Below the pieces are notes generated by a model. It did not search any database. It saw only the letters and a program-made list of their open reading frames with translations, and was not told the DNA's origin. 64,000 nt of DNA from Numida meleagris (Eukaryota > Chordata > Aves > Galliformes > Numididae): assembly GCF_002078875.1 (NCBI RefSeq), contig NC_034419.1, forward strand, positions 18,725,516 through 18,789,515. The letters are read 5' to 3'. A program made the translations under genes and the position numbers. Of the stretch, positions 11,520 through 21,744 are shown piece by piece; position 1 is the stretch's first letter; every line of letters begins with the position of its first letter.

Positions 11520-11800
11520 CGATTTGTCATTGCTCCAGAGAGCTCTCCCAGACGGGATCTCTAACCGCATCGCCTGATTTTTAGAAACTTCATTAGGTTA
11601 TAGTCAATGCATCTGCGAGGCTGAGGGAGACGAGAAGTATGATCTCTTATTCTTAACTGCCACCGTAAGCATTTATTAAGGCACGCGTTTCCTGATAGGG
11701 CATTATGTGACAGAAATATTGAAAAACAGCAGGCATCCCACAGGACAGGGCTTGGTAATCAAGATTGCATTAATGCTAATGACAGTGGCTGCACAGCTTA
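11520..11800. promoter_or_regulatory. Candidate conserved block next to CR1 insertion
   Basis: Unique sequence with GCATTTATTAAGGCACGCG and a compact cluster, ATTGCATTAATGCTAATGAC followed by AGTGG, near 11,764-11,790. The cluster combines homeodomain (TAATG) and MEIS/TGIF-type (TGACAG) sites. It lies about 130 bp upstream of the large CR1 copy, which appears to have spared it. Confidence 0.27.
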
Positions 11801-11929
11801 TTTCCTGAGAGGCAGAAGTTATTTTAACCAACAGCTCTTGAGATGGAGGTGGAAACTCGGAAAATTTAGACTGCTTTTGCATGGATTCTGGTATATGGTC
11901 TGGGGAAGGAATCCACTCAGAATGAGGAG

Positions 11930-12550
11930 CAGCGCTGGTGGAAGCCTCAGAGTTATTGAAGGGTGGAGAGGGACCTTATGGGGGTTCAACAAGGGCAAGT
12001 GTAGAGCCCTACATCTGGGGAGGAATAACCGCATACATCAGTACAGGTTGAGGCTGAGCTGCTGGAAAGGTGCTCTGCAGAGATGGATCCAGAGATCGTG
12101 GTTGACCAGCAGTTGACCAGTGGTTGACCACAGGTTGGCCAGGAGCCAGCAGTGTGTCCCTTTAGCCAAGAAGGCCGATGGCACTGAGTGGAGCCAGCAG
12201 GGCAGGGAGGTGCTCCTCCCCTCTGCTCTGCCCAGGGGAGGCCACATCTGGAGCACTGCACCCAGTGCTGGGCTCCCCAGTTCCAGGCAGACTGAGAACT
12301 GCTGGAGAATGCTCTGCAGAGGGCACAAACTGGAACCCAGGAAGTTCCATCTGAAGATGAGAAAACTTCTTAACGGTGAGAGTGACCGAGCACTGGAGTA
12401 GGCTGCCCAGAGAGGTGGTGGAGCCTCCTCTGGAAAGATTCAAATCCCACCTCAGTATTTCCTGTGCACCTGCTGTAGGGAGCTGCTTTAGCAGGGGGTT
12501 GGACTCAGTGATACCCAGAGATCCCTTCCAACCCCAACACACAGTATTGT
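11930..12550 (+). repeat. CR1 retrotransposon, 3' part with internal deletion
   Basis: This is the best preserved repeat in the window. In plus-strand frames it still encodes the end of the CR1 ORF2 product: FNKGKC followed by a degenerate ALHLGRNN at about 11,985-12,030, then QQCVPLAKKA near 12,150, then RVTEHWSRLPREVVE at 12,379-12,423. After that comes the 3' untranslated end with GGGGGTTGGACTCAGTGAT and CCTTCCAACCCCAACAC. Between about 12,325 and 12,335 the sequence jumps from the region before QRRATK to the FHLxxRK region, so roughly 60 codons are deleted. Frame shifts make it dead. The 5' end is truncated and its edge is approximate. The terminal octamers are nearly lost. Confidence 0.93.
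12098..12141 (+). repeat. 11-bp minisatellite, four copies, within CR1
   Basis: Four consecutive 11-bp units (GTGGTTGACCA, GCAGTTGACCA, GTGGTTGACCA, CAGGTTGGCCA) lie inside the plus-strand CR1. In CR1 elements a single TTGACCATGAGCCAGCAG-like segment stands here, so this copy has expanded one unit after insertion. Four units add 33 bp, which keeps the frame. Confidence 0.9.
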
Positions 12551-12559
12551 TGACTTCTG

Positions 12560-13150
12560 TCTGGTTTGTGCCCCTTGCTGATGCCAGGCCATTCTGAGCA
12601 GCACTGCTGCTTAGCCTTGCTCTTGCACTCCTTATTCTGTATTTCTATTTTATGAGAAGCTAACTGGAGAATTTTGCACTTGTTTTGATTGAATGTTATC
12701 CTTTTCATGTTTTTTTTTTTTTCCTGTTTCCCTTTAGGCTGTTTTTGATGTTTGGCAAGGTCACTTTGAATTCTGATCTTGTCTTTCAGTGTATTTGTAG
12801 TCTCTCTTAGCTTGCCATCAACAGGAAATGTAATAAGCATGCTCTATCCCATCAACCAAATCGCCAGTGAAAATTTGGAGCAGTACCAGGTGCTGTGCAA
12901 ACCTGGTGGGCTCATTTTGGTGATGCTGGCAGTGAGCTGCTCATAACTACTGTGTGTGTGTCCTGGGGACTGGGCTCTGCCCTTACCCACAGCAATGGCA
13001 CACAGCACAACATCAAGGCCCCTATCATCACCCTCTTCCCCCATCCTAGTGCCTGGCTGTGGGATGAAGGCAGGTGGGCCTGATAGAATTTGTTCTTAGC
13101 AAAGCCATGTCAGGTGCCTCTCATCCCCTTGTTTTTGCTGGAAGGTCCTT
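12560..13150 (-). repeat. Ancient CR1 copy, antisense, heavily decayed
   Basis: Reading the minus strand, the translation keeps scattered reverse-transcriptase landmarks in CR1 order. HGFAKNKF at about 13,080-13,110 corresponds to HGFTKGKS. DGKLxxxxxTLKDKIRIQSD at about 12,760-12,820 corresponds to the FADDTKL...TLEGRDAIQRDL part. FNQNKCKILQL at about 12,660-12,700 corresponds to FNKGKCKVLHL. Spacing shows a large deletion between the first two. It abuts the younger plus-strand CR1 near 12,550. Identity is low, so it is recognised by motif order; exact borders are uncertain. Confidence 0.75.
12710..12722 (+). repeat. T13 run inside decayed CR1
   Basis: Thirteen thymines (an A-run in CR1 sense) interrupt the antisense CR1. 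On the minus strand they produce the KKK-rich part of the decayed reading frame, so the run is a later slippage expansion. Confidence 0.9.
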
Positions 13151-15555
13151 AGCTGGGTGTTTCCAGAGAGGCAGAGCAGAGGCTGTGTCTGATATGTAAC
13201 ATCCCAGTGGCAATATACAGCATCTCACTGCCTGTGGCCCCTGCTCTCTCTGAGCAGCGCCTTGTGTTTTCCTTGCACATCTTGAGCACTCCTCATGGGT
13301 TTTCAGAGGTGGCTGCTGAGGGTGCACCACCCCGTGCCCAATGGGAGTGTTTTATCTGACCCAGGCTGAGTGCAGGCATTTAATTTAGAGAGGCACTTCC
13401 AGATGAGGAATGAGAACAAGAAAAGGATGTGTGCAAGCCAGCTGGAAAATACTTCCATAGGAAGGCGACGACTGTTTAGCAATGAGTATCGTTCTGACTT
13501 GGGCTGGCATTGGCTGCTTCGGTGGCAAGGCGATGCTTGATCTAACACCAGCTACTGTTTTTCAGATCAACTTTTAGTTTTAATGAAGTGGAATAAATGA
13601 TTTTGAATTAGTTATGCTAAAAAGAAGAAAGAACATGGAAGTCAGTTAATTTGACAGGTCAGGCAAAATCTCTCACAAATTAGCAGCACATTTAACTGTA
13701 ACGAGATGTGATGAGTTGAATTTCTCAGTGTAATGGTATCAGCTGGAATGGGATTACAGCAGCCCATGCTTGGCAGGGCAGGTTGGCTAAAGCTATGTGG
13801 TCTTAAATTCTTCCAGAAGCATAACAGGTTATAAAAGCCAGGTGCAGGGAGGTGCTTTTTTCTGAATTAAAAATGAACTTGATCAGTGTGGGAGATCTTA
13901 GCGCATCTGGGTTTGCAATAGCTTGGAGTGGTGCCTGAGCCAGGTGAGTGCAATGCTCTGTTCCTGTTCATCTGCAATGCTATCGCTGGGATGGTGACAA
14001 AGGAATCAGGGTTGTGCTGCTAAGTGCTGTGTTAACTTCGGCAATTTTCAAGTGCAGCCGTTGCGGGCTGTGTGGCTCCTAAATGAAATCTTGTTACTTA
14101 CCTATATTTTTATACTGGCTGTGATGAAGTTAGTCACCTAACTTTGTTCCTACTCCGCCTTTTGCCAAAACAAAGTAGTGCTTTGTCATAAAACCATGAC
14201 ATTGAGATTGAAAGGTGTTCCATATTGCTTAAAAAGTTTATTTGTTCAAGACATGCATGTAACAGACTGTGGTGAAAAAGGATAAGGCAGACACCTGCTC
14301 CCCACTCACCCCACAATAATGCCCTGGAGCCTGGTGTCCTGCACCAGTAGCAGCTCCCCAAGGAATGAGAGCTCTGGGCACTCCCTGTACAGCAACACTG
14401 CACCCCCGAGCAGGCTGTGAGCCCCACGGCTACGTGGCTGGTGCTGGGAGCAGCGGAAGGCAGCTGTGGGCCCCCTCCGTCCCAGCACTGCATGGTGCCT
14501 CGATGGGGGATCCTGCTCCACCTGCATCAGGGTGGCATCCAGAGTGTGCCATGATGCAACGTCTTTGTGCTGGGTGTTGCTGCAGCCATCTGGTAGCTGT
14601 GCGTGCTCCCGTGCAGCCCCTGTGTCCCAGCAGATCCGTGTAAGCAGTCTGCTGCTGTTTTCTTAACGGAAGCAATCCAAGGCACTTCCAGTGAATAGAT
14701 GCCATGAATAATTAAAGATTTTTGTTGTTGTTTTCAGAAAGCAATCAGAATTTGAAATGGTTAGACAAAACACTTAGGTCTAATTAAGAAACAATTCAGC
14801 AAAGAAGAACCTTGACACACACTTTTAGTATTTGACTCTGTACATTGCAAATTTAAATGTAAATTGTGCTTTGGAGAAGAATGCTTCCATGGAAAGCTGA
14901 GAGCATGTGTTGTGTGCTTTGTGTTTTGCAAATGGATTATTTCAGACCTGGGTTTGTAGTTCCTGCAGATGGGCTAAATTCCACCTCGGGGCTTACGTTC
15001 CTGTTAGTCACACAGCTGTTTGTATGTTTTTCTGCTCTACATGTTGTTGATATAACTGTGTGATTAAATATGAAATATTTTTTTTTCCTGAAAGAGATGG
15101 TGATTAATGTATTTAGTTTTGAGTTTAGATGAAAAAATCTGAAATAGTTGGAGAAGCAGTGGGCTAAGAGCTGTTACAGTCTGAGCTGTTATCAGCAGAA
15201 CTGAAGTGCCAAGAGATCTGGACTGCTCTGAGGCTGAAGGATTAGTGCTCTCTTCAGCAGTCCTGAGCAGCATTTGATCCCAGGTGATGAGCAGTGCTCA
15301 CGGCTGTGTTTCACAAGTTGAGAGCAGAGAGGCTTGGCTGTGCTCGGTGTGGTCCTTCAGGAAGCTCGCATGTCTGAGTCTTATTGAGATGCCTGCTCCT
15401 GCCCGTAGTTCTGTCTGCTGGTGTTCTACTTGAAGCAACAGCCCTGTGCCCAGTCCAGCTCCTAATGTTGGTCAGAGTAATACCCAAACCATTTGTATGC
15501 CAATAAAAATGGTATTATTGGTAGGAGCTGCTAAAATGTGCTGTCTTAGCTGGAG
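13151..15555. other. Non-coding unique DNA, no gene recognised
   Basis: No open frame resembles a protein; the longest is 119 codons. One AT-rich block near 13.55-13.75 kb looks regulatory. A GC-richer part at about 14,290-14,650 gives overlapping frames in several registers. A GTGAGT donor-like string at 13,944 has only a weak acceptor upstream. Confidence 0.7.
13545..13745. promoter_or_regulatory. Candidate conserved non-coding block
   Basis: AT-rich unique sequence with TTTTGAATTAGTTATGC, GTTAATTTGACAGG and a TGACAGGTCA decamer at 13,652-13,661, which joins a MEIS-type TGACAG to a nuclear-receptor half-site AGGTCA. The regulatory role is inferred. Confidence 0.27.
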
Positions 15556-15650
15556 ATCATAGAATCATAAACATTGGAAAGGACCTCTGAGATCATCAAG
15601 TCCAACCCCTACGCAACCCCACCATGCCCGCTAAGGCAAAGGGTTGTCCC
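15556..15650 (-). repeat. CR1 3' end fragment
   Basis: Begins with ATCATAGAATCATAAACATT, the complement of the CR1 terminus. It continues with GGAAAGGACCTCTGAGATCA, TCAAGTCCAACCCC and CCCCACCATGCCCGCTAAG. This is a typical young-looking 5'-truncated CR1 end of about 95 bp. Confidence 0.95.
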
Positions 15651-15800
15651 CAGAATTATGACACTGGCTGTCATTTTCAGAGTCTAACAAGACTTTTTCA
15701 AAGTAATTAAGCGTTTGAGTGGGTTTCAGAAAAGCTGTGAGGCTTATATCTCTTCAGGTGCAGATCTCTCATAAGCTTGGTTGTGCATGGAGACCTAGAG

Positions 15801-15834
15801 CAGATGACGTGTTCTACCAGTAGATGACGTGTTC
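15801..15834 (+). repeat. 14-bp direct repeat with 20-bp period
   Basis: AGATGACGTGTTC occurs twice, at about 15,802-15,814 and 15,822-15,834. Each copy contains TGACGT, a CRE-like core. A duplicated CRE-like site is possible but the sequence may simply be a local duplication. Confidence 0.8.
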
Positions 15835-16699
15835 AAGTCTGGCTGTGGTAGCTCTCAACAAACGTGAGGACAGATGCTCCTTAACTTACACCTTAGCTAA
15901 GGTTATGAAGGAGAGAAGTTTTAAAGCTTTTGTAGCTTACATTCCATGTTTCTCACGTGACTGGCTTACAGCATACAGGAGGTGGGCTGTCATTTGAGAG
16001 CTGACCCACGTGCCCTCATGGGAGCACACCGTGTGGCTCCAGGCAGAGCTGTGCTCCTCCAGCACTTTGGGGTGTGTAGCTTCCTAACTCTGCAACCGCA
16101 TGCAGGGACTGTCATCCTCTTGAAGGTGTCCTCAATCAGAAACATGGGCTGGGGCAGACGGACTTAGGGAAGTGCCAGAGTACATGGTTTCCTTGTAGAA
16201 ATTGGCTTTCTGCCTCAGGATGGAGTGTCTGGTTCCAGAGAGAGCCAGAGACCTCTCCGGGATGCTCTCAGCTGTGGGGTGAGGTTGAGAACTGCATTTC
16301 TCCCCGACAGGGCTCAGACTCATAGCTTCCACTTCCCATCATCCTGTAGCACTTAAGGATTGTAACATAAAGTCAGCTTGCTTCTCTTATTGGGTAATTA
16401 ACAAATGTACGCGTGGACCTAAGCCACTGTCCAACAGTTTGGATTTTGCCTTGCCCTGTCCTGCAACTGTTCTATTGTATTCATCAGTCACACTTGAAGC
16501 ATATCGCCCTATAAGATTATTATTATTTTTTGCTTCTACTTCCAGAAACTTTATATCCTGGCTTTTGGCAACCTCCTTTCTGAGCTGTTATATTCTGGTA
16601 ATACTTCTAACGGATGTGCTCTACATCCAGAAAATAAATGCGGTGATGGAGGGCGCTCATGTGAAGCAGTCCTGCATCTCAGGTGTCAAAGGTAGATAA

Positions 16700-17130
16700 A
16701 ATATGTACCGGCTCCTGACAAGCATTAGATTTTGTCACTGTGCTAATGCCGGTTACATATCACTCAGATAGGAGGAACTCTTGCTTCTTGATTTATGTTC
16801 ACTGGCAATGAAATGTCCAGGATGATTAATTACGGCCCCGGATGATAGCGCCCTTACTCATACCTCCCTGCCCTGAATGATTGAAATTAATACATATATT
16901 TGTATTGCTGTGGAATTTGCCATTAGCTGTTAAAATATTTGCACACTTGACATGCTGTGAAGGGATTTAGTTGAGACTTATTTTTGTAATCAGTAACTTG
17001 CTACTTTTTAATCGCAGTTTTTAGCTGGGAAAGAAGAAGGTTAAGGATGATATGATGGAAGTATTTACAGAAAAATTGTTATGACACCTTTGGCAATTTA
17101 TGAGTTCTTAAGCCATCATTTTCTGCAAGC
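16700..17130. promoter_or_regulatory. Candidate conserved non-coding block
   Basis: A long unique block with GATTAATTACGGCC, GAAATTAATACATATATTTG, GCCATTAGCTGTTAAAATAT and TTTTTGTAATCAGTAAC strings. CpGs are retained inside AT-rich surroundings (near 16,831-16,850). Dense homeodomain-type sites without repeats or open frames suggest a developmental enhancer, by inference. Confidence 0.32.
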
Positions 17131-17640
17131 ATTCTTAAAGGCTTTTGCCTTTATGTTTTGTCATAATTAAGTCTATAAATTACCCCGAGAGTCTGTATTT
17201 CCAAAAGATCAGACCCAGACACGTACCGGACAAAGTGGAGGACAGCTGCCCTGTCAAGGACTGCAGACAGCGGAGCAGTCAGAAATATCTCCTTTGCCTG
17301 CAGGAACACATAGCTACCTGTATTTACCCATTATTTAGGTGATGCTTTTTTTCTATTAAATTTATTTGTTTTGAGAAGTTTTTGAGCACGCACTGCACCA
17401 AGAAGGGACAGAATCGTACTCGGTAACGATCTCAGATAGTTTGTATTAACATTCAGCAGTGAGGAAAAACATTCAGAAAAAATGTGAGGAAAAATCAAAC
17501 CCAACCCAAACTCCCTTCAGTCACGTTGCATCTCTCTGCAAATAGGAACACTGTATTTCCCATGCCTGGAGCAACCAGCTCTTCCCTCTGATCCCATGCG
17601 TTCTGTTCCATTCTTCACATGTTGTCACTCAGAGGTGATG

Positions 17641-17690
17641 TTTTCTATTTTTTTATTTTTTTTTTATTTTTTTATTTTTTAGTTTTTATT
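17641..17690 (+). repeat. T-rich simple repeat
   Basis: Runs of 6-10 thymines separated by single A, C or AG; a low-complexity tract of about 50 bp. It lies just upstream of the probable MIR fossil. Confidence 0.9.
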
Positions 17691-17727
17691 GGATCTACAA
17701 TACTCCTCTGAAGTTTCTGGTCAGCTT

Positions 17728-17838
17728 CGGTTCTGGCTTTACCTTCCCTGCCTCAGTTCCCTGTGTGTGAAGTGGAGATAAAGCTTCTGCTGCAACTTGT
17801 CAGCGTAATTAATGTCGTGAAGTGCTCGGGTAGTGACA
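17728..17838 (+). repeat. Probable ancient MIR-like SINE
   Basis: The order CCCTGCCTCAGTTCCCTG, then GTGAAGTGGAGATAA, then CAACTTGTCAGCGTAATTAA, then GTGAAGTGCTCGGG parallels the 3' half of MIR (the CCTCAGTTTCC, TGTAAAATGGGGATAA, GTTGTGAGGATTAAAT and GTAAAGCGCTTAG segments). Faint MIR fossils are known in bird genomes. The match is by eye and degraded. Confidence 0.42.
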
Positions 17839-17989
17839 AACAGTAGACAAAAGCCCAAAGGAAATGAAAAAATACTTCATTCAGAGCAGTGTTTGGGCAG
17901 TAGGCAGGAGATAAGGCCTCAGACGTGCTGGAAAACATGGCAGACTGGAAATACTGAATACACAGTCAGTGAATGAAATGTTCATCCTA

Positions 17990-18240
17990 AGTGCAAGGAG
18001 GTGGGAGCACATGCAAAATGCTGATGGCGCAATTAAAGACATGCAAATAAATGAGATGCACAAGGTGAGGTTGCAGGGGCAATAATGCCAAGCGTTTCTG
18101 CATCCCTTGGACATCATTCTGTAAACAATGAATGTATCGAAATGGCCAAAACAAAAATGCTTTTAATAAAAACACTGACCACTTCAATTAGAAAAATAGT
18201 TATTTGGTGAGATCAATAGGACTTCTTATTATTTCTGACT
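17990..18240. promoter_or_regulatory. Candidate conserved block with octamers
   Basis: Contains a perfect octamer ATGCAAAT at 18,041-18,048, a near octamer at 18,011-18,018, a forkhead-type GTAAACAATG at 18,121-18,130 and CTTCAATTAG near 18,182. The combination in unique AT-rich DNA is enhancer-like; this is inference. Confidence 0.27.
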
Positions 18241-18282
18241 GCGTAATATCTTATGGATTGCAGGGCTGGCTATCTTATGAGG

Positions 18283-18334
18283 GAATCACAGAATATTCCG
18301 AGCTGGAGGGGACCTGTAGGGATCATTGAGTATT
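18283..18334 (-). repeat. CR1 3' end fragment (short)
   Basis: AATCACAGAATATTCCGAGC followed by TGGAGGGGACCTGTAGGGAT and CATTGAGT is the complement of a CR1 3' end. Only about 50 bp remain. Confidence 0.8.
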
Positions 18335-19239
18335 GTTGCTTCTGGATTTAATCTGTAAAGGAAAAAGGAAATTCTCACGCACATTATGGGCGAGATGTCG
18401 TGTTTTTCCCCCTTAAACACAAGAAGCTTCCCTGATGTGCCTGGAAAGGTACATGCGTCAAGGTGAATTGGTTTTGTCATGGGGACAACTCTGTCAGTGG
18501 CATCAAGGAAACGATGTTCAAAGCCTTGGAGCTTCCAGAAGGATTTTGGCAATCAGGAGGAGATGCACGGAGCAGCTGCCATGTACTAATTCATCACTTA
18601 TTGTCTGCTAGAGCAGCGACAAGTGGACAGCAAGCTCCTTTAGACCTCACTGCAGGAACTCATGGGTTGGCTCGCTAGCTGGGCTGGAGGAGACCTGAGG
18701 AGAAGATCACTTAAGATGTAGCTACTGTGTGGTTTGGAGGAATTGCCAAGGAATCCTGAAGTACTCACTGCCCCCTTCCCCAGCACTGCTTTGTCAGGTT
18801 TTGGTAGCACCTCTGCATAGCTGTCTATTCACTCATGTAACTTTGTTAACCCAAACCAACTGCTTTGTGAGAGCTGGGAGTGTGTTAAGGGGCAATTCCT
18901 TAAACAGTGAATGGAGCTGATTAGAGAGCTCCTGGCTTACGGCCAAGGTGAATATTGATATATACATACAGCATACAACTGCTGCACAGTCCAAAAGCAG
19001 CCTGAGTGGTGCCAGCCTAATGAAATCTGCCTTCAGCCTTTCAAGAGCGTGACATTGGGTTACTTATTATGGGAGACATCAGAATAGCTCTTCAAAGGTC
19101 TCAGGAGCCATTGCCATGCTGTTGGCTGGGTCTGCTCAGGTAGCTCATAGGCACGGTGGTCCTCCCTGCTGGCAGGAGAAACTGTAGGAAGGAGCCGGGG
19201 CCCTCTTCTGGGTGCAAAGAGCCCTGGAAAGTGCACATG

Positions 19240-19990
19240 GGGCTCCTCGCTGCCATCTGAGCATTACTGAGATTGATGGCAATTCAATTCATCGCTTTCT
19301 CAAAATGATTTTTAATTTTCTTCAAATGGAAGCAATTACGGCCATTTTTTTTTTCAGGAGATAAAATGTCTTTGAAATTCTTTTAGGTTACAGAGTCAAA
19401 CCGCATCCTTAATTAAAGGCTGTACAAAGTCTGGGCCATCGTTCTGCTCCCAAATTTAAATAAAATATCTGACTGCACATTTCCGCCTTCTGAGCCGATT
19501 ACACCTTTTCCAGCTGTTTGGGGACAGATGGCGACCTTCTTCACACACGAAGGCATCGTCCTGTTACCGCCTTCTATCATCCTTGCCAGCTCTTTCTCAT
19601 TTACATCAAGGAACGTGAAAAGTGATGAATGTTAAGAGCAAAACCCCGTGTGAGAGCAACGTGGCGTTGCTGTCACCGGAGAAAGAAAACTCTGCGTTTA
19701 GAGAATATCTCTGAAATGTTAACGAGAAAGCCCATATAAATCTATACCTGTTTAAAATGCGCCTTCGTAAAGTCATTGTCACAGATGGCGAGGAAAATAA
19801 TTTAAGTACTGTATATATGCACAGGAGTGCGCTCATTTACAAGGCTTTCTGCAGTAATAGATTCTCACAGCACTTACGAGTTTCAGTGGCTTCTGTATTT
19901 GCGAGCAGATCAAAACAAACTAATGCGGCAGCCCCTGGACTGCCTTCAAGGAGAAATTTGTTTCCTGTTGAAATGATCATTTAAGAGGGG
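19240..19990. promoter_or_regulatory. Candidate conserved non-coding cluster
   Basis: About 750 bp of unique sequence with GGCAATTCAATTCATCG, GGAAGCAATTACGGCC, CATCCTTAATTAAAGGC and later TGTTTAAAATGCGCCTTCG. CpGs persist in AT-rich context (CGTGGCGTTGCTGTCACCGG, GAGTGCGCTC), unlike decayed neutral bird DNA where CpG is lost. No frame reads through. I infer one or more conserved regulatory elements. Confidence 0.32.
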
Positions 19991-21299
19991 CTAACGAAGT
20001 AGTTAATGTGATGCCAAACATCTCTGGCAAATAGCAACTTCTTCTGATGTGTACTGAATGGATTTCCTTCACCTCTTCAGATCTTGTGATCAGCCAGATC
20101 TGCAGTTCCAATGGGATTTGTGGATGGCATAAGGTTGAAGCCAGCAGGCACGTTTTCCTTTGACTCCTGGATATGCAGAGCATGGCGAAGTGAGATCTTG
20201 CAGTGGGTGCAGTAACAGCACGGCTCATTGCAGCTGCATGGTGCAGGGTGTGTTAGCTCCCAGCCTGCCCCTGCGCCAGCCCGTGGGGGAGAGCTCTGCC
20301 CTTGCACTGGTGGCTCTTGTAGGTGCCCACCATGACAGCTGTTGTTCAAAGCACTGTCTGATTTACTTACTGGTTTGCTGGAGGTTTTCAAAAGTTGTCA
20401 GGAGAATATGAAATTGCAGAAGGTACTAAGGTGGCTGTGTGCTCTGAAGCAGCACAGGGCTGGGGGAGAGGGTACAGCGTGCTTAGCTCCCTGCAGACCA
20501 GAATTAATTGCTTTTCATGGCTACAGTGGAAAATTGCATTGAAAGAGGGCTGGGAGAATGTGTTTTACTTAATTTCTAGCCAGTGAAATCAGCAATGAAA
20601 CCTGTGGATTGCAGGCTAGGAGAGGGCTTTGAGCTGTTCTGGCAGATATCGCGGGGCTCTTCTCTTTAGTCTTTGTGAAGTGGATGCTGCTGAGTTCTTT
20701 ATTTCTAATTTTAGGTTGTAAAGTCTTTAAAGTAGTGTTTTGTTGTTGTTGAATTATACATTTTTCTCCCTCTCCCTTGTAATATGGATGCACTTGTTAA
20801 GTCTCCAACAACGGATCCCTGGTTCCAGTCATGGTGTCCGTGCTGCTATCATCCCAATGACGGCAGCACTGCGGCCAGAGCCCTGGTGTGCACTGGAAGT
20901 CCACCACGTGCAGTGGGACTCTGCCTAGTGCAGGAGCCATCCCCGCAGGGTTCTGGTGACTGGGGAACTTGAAATGGATTCCTGCAAAGGCTCTGGAAAA
21001 GCAATGGACAAATCTAATGTATACAGCTGCAGGTTTCTTGTTTGCATGTGAACTTGTGTTGTGTTCTTGAACTGGGAGCTTGGAGGAGAAATGTTATTGT
21101 CTGTGTTCGGGAACATCAGCTGGCGCTGATGTTTCACTGGTGCTGACTTTCACCTGGCTTTGAAGAGGTAGCAGATGCATTTAATGGTAACTCCTGTTTT
21201 CAGGTGAGGGATGCCTGGCAAACAGCTCATCACCTGAGTTTTACAGTTTGCTGCTGTTTCCTAGACAGCTTTGTCTTCTCTCCCTGTGTTTGTATCAAC

Positions 21300-21470
21300 C
21301 CTTTACATTGATTTATTGCCATCGTTGATCAAATTCCTTGTGAAAGAACAAAGGACCTCTTGGCATTTGACACAGAAACCTTTTAATTATAGATAAGTTC
21401 GAGAGTGGCAAATCCTGCAAAAGCTGAAAATTCACTAATTGTATCTCTTATGAATGGTTTTGTTGAAGAA
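21300..21470. promoter_or_regulatory. Candidate AT-rich regulatory block
   Basis: Contains GAACAAAGG (SOX/LEF-type), CTTTTAATTATAGATAAG (homeodomain plus GATA) and TTCACTAATTGTATC in unique DNA. The function is inferred. Confidence 0.25.
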
Positions 21471-21729
21471 GTAATTGCAAAGAGGATGAGATGGTTCCAT
21501 AGGCGTCATGGGGAGCTTACAATGACTTGTTAATTTTCCTTTGTATCTGATGTGTCAGTGAAACCGTGCTTGCTGCCTTTATGGCTGTCCCCCGCTAGCT
21601 CGTTTGAGACACATGCCTATAAAATTCTTGGTGTGCTGTATAAGTCTGAGGAACATAACTCATGTTGTTCTGAAACTTTTTAAGTTCTCCGGTTCCTTTG
21701 TTATAAGTCAGCATCATCTGGTTGTTGGG

Positions 21730-21744
21730 GTGTGTGTGTGTGTG
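21730..21744 (+). repeat. (TG)7 microsatellite
   Basis: Seven TG units preceded by GGGG; short and likely of low variability. Confidence 0.95.

Larger units (their letters stand above)
9067..11929. other. Non-coding unique DNA, no gene recognised
   Basis: Open frames up to 160 codons occur but none resembles a protein. The interval contains several AT-rich blocks with homeodomain and octamer motifs, listed separately, and ends at the insertion of the largest CR1 copy. No other repeat was recognised. Confidence 0.7.
15651..18282. other. Non-coding unique DNA, no gene recognised
   Basis: Contains an enhancer-like AT-rich block near 16.7-17.1 kb, a T-rich simple repeat and a probable fossil SINE, listed separately. 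Open frames are short and show no protein family resemblance. Confidence 0.7.

Noticed and set aside
13890..13950. Donor-like CCAG|GTGAGT
   Set aside because: The only upstream acceptor lacks a polypyrimidine tract.
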